6,922 bases of DNA from Oscillospiraceae bacterium (GTDB lineage Bacteria > Bacillota > Clostridia > Oscillospirales > Acutalibacteraceae), in NCBI GenBank assembly GCA_003520555.1, contig DOUO01000125.1, positions 1 to 6,922 on the forward strand, written 5' to 3'. Both the position numbers and the translations under genes were made by a program. Under the pieces are notes generated by a model, which was given only the letters and a program-made list of their open reading frames with translations, was not told where the DNA came from and did no database searches. Positions 5,980 to 6,922 of the stretch are shown one piece after another. How positions within the stretch are numbered: position 1 is the first letter of the stretch; each line of letters opens with the position of its first letter.

Positions 5980-6894
5980 TTAATCGAAGTTCTTTTCGTC
6001 GTAGCCGAAATTTTGCACAAGCCGCGCGCGGTTGCGCCAGTCCTCCTTGACCTTTATCCAGGTTTGCAGAAACACCTTGCAGTCAAAAAACCGTTCGATG
6101 TCCCCGCGGGCGCACGCGCTGATTTTTTTGAGCATTGAACCGCCCTTGCCGATGATTATGCGTTTATGAGTTTCACGTTCGCAGTAAATTGTCGCGTCGA
6201 TGTCAAGAATTCCGTTTTCGCGTGTTTTCATTTTTTCAATGACAACGGCGGTGCCGTGCGGAATTTCCTTGTCGCAGAAGCGCAGGATTTTTTCGCGTAT
6301 TATTTCAGAAACAATCACCCGTTCGGGCTGGTCGGTCAGGGTGTCCTCGTCAAAGTAATGTCCGCCCTCGCTCGCCTGCTTTTTCAGCTCGTCAAGCAGC
6401 TCGCCGAGTCCGCTGCCGTCCTGTGCGCTGACGGGCACAACCGCTTCGAAATTGTAAAGCCGTGAATATGTAAGGATTTGCTTCATGAGCTCTTCCTTTT
6501 CCTTAAGCATGTCGATTTTATTGATTGCCAGGATTGCGGGCATTTCCATGGTCTTGAATTTTTCAATGAGCGAAAGGTCGGCGGGTGAAGGCTCGCGGCC
6601 TGCTTCCGTAACCAGAAGGCAGCAGTCAACGCCGCCCACGGATTCATTGACAGAGCGCACCATATATTTTCCGAGCGAGTTTTTCGGCTTGTGCATACCG
6701 GGCGTGTCAAAAAAAACAATTTGATAATCGCCTTGGGTGAGCACGCCGGTAATGCGGTTGCGCGTGGTTTGCGGCTTGCTTGACACTATGGCTATTTTTT
6801 GACCGAGAAGCCGGTTGAGAATTGAGCTTTTGCCTACGTTCGGCTTGCCGACAATTGCGACAAACACGGATTTATCATTTTGATTACCGGTCAT
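5980..6894 (-). CDS. era: GTPase Era, 30S ribosomal subunit assembly factor
   Basis: Era is an essential GTPase that binds the 3' end of 16S rRNA and checks late 30S maturation, at the membrane and in the cytoplasm. The 304-residue product has the normal length. The G domain shows all motifs: G1 GKPNVGKS at 16-23, G2 QTTRN at 42-46, G3 DTPG at 63-66, G4 NKID at 125-128 and G5 SAQ at 156-158. The C-terminal KH RNA-binding domain (about 195-290) carries EIPHG at 210-214 and the GKGG loop at 249-252, followed by the typical FLQTWIKVKEDWRN. The ATG at 6894 has AGAGG 6 nt upstream (6901-6905). It is the first gene of the run in this window; the ybeY, dgkA or cdd genes often found before it in Firmicutes would lie beyond the right edge. 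Nothing in the protein is unusual. Confidence 0.98.
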   Translation of the reverse strand: MTGNQNDKSVFVAIVGKPNVGKSSILNRLLGQKIAIVSSKPQTTRNRITGVLTQGDYQIVFFDTPGMHKPKNSLGKYMVRSVNESVGGVDCCLLVTEAGREPSPADLSLIEKFKTMEMPAILAINKIDMLKEKEELMKQILTYSRLYNFEAVVPVSAQDGSGLGELLDELKKQASEGGHYFDEDTLTDQPERVIVSEIIREKILRFCDKEIPHGTAVVIEKMKTRENGILDIDATIYCERETHKRIIIGKGGSMLKKISACARGDIERFFDCKVFLQTWIKVKEDWRNRARLVQNFGYDEKNFD

Positions 6895-6922
6895 AATTTA
6901 CCTCTTAAAAGTTTAATTAATT

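Larger units (their letters stand above)
1422..6894 (-). other. Probable operon era-yqzL-recO-mutS2-rimM-trmD
   Basis: Six genes in the same direction are packed with intergenic distances of 91, -50, 7, 39 and -11 bp in the order of transcription. I found no terminator between them and no promoter as good as that of ptsH. The overlaps at yqzL-recO and rimM-trmD, and the recO stop codon lying within the mutS2 ribosome site, suggest translational coupling. The promoter would lie beyond the right edge, since only 28 bp of sequence precede era. Co-transcription is inferred from layout only. Confidence 0.65.

Overview
The window looks like chromosomal housekeeping DNA from a Gram-positive Firmicute, most likely a member of the class Clostridia. 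Three things point there: the era-yqzL-recO triad, a RecO with a four-cysteine zinc-binding pair of CxxC motifs, and an HPr with both His15 and the regulatory Ser46 site. The coding DNA is moderately GC-rich with many GCG and CGC codons, while the intergenic gaps are AT-rich. The species cannot be named from this alone. No mobile elements, CRISPR arrays, RNA genes or foreign-looking islands were seen.

Every gene I can support lies on the minus strand, so transcription runs from the right edge to the left. From right to left the genes are era (GTPase for 30S maturation), a small yqzL-family gene of 57 codons, recO (recombination mediator), mutS2 (MutS-family ATPase with a Smr domain), rimM (16S processing factor) and trmD (tRNA m1G37 methyltransferase). 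Gaps in this run are -50, 7, 39 and -11 bp from yqzL onward, with 91 bp between era and yqzL, and no convincing terminator lies inside it. It is therefore probably one operon that mixes ribosome and tRNA maturation with DNA recombination and repair.

A 218 bp AT-rich gap (counted to the longer GTG start of ptsH) follows trmD. It carries a near-consensus sigma-A promoter and a short structured leader for ptsH, the HPr phosphocarrier of the sugar phosphotransferase system. ptsH ends at a textbook intrinsic terminator. uvrC, the excinuclease subunit, begins 32 bp beyond that terminator and runs off the left edge of the window.

I found no evidence of a new biological system. The points worth a second look are modest: a perfect 10-bp inverted repeat that would fold over the yqzL start codon, a long yqzL-recO overlap, rimM-trmD sitting behind mutS2 rather than in the usual rpsP...rplS cluster, and strongly different codon choice in ptsH.
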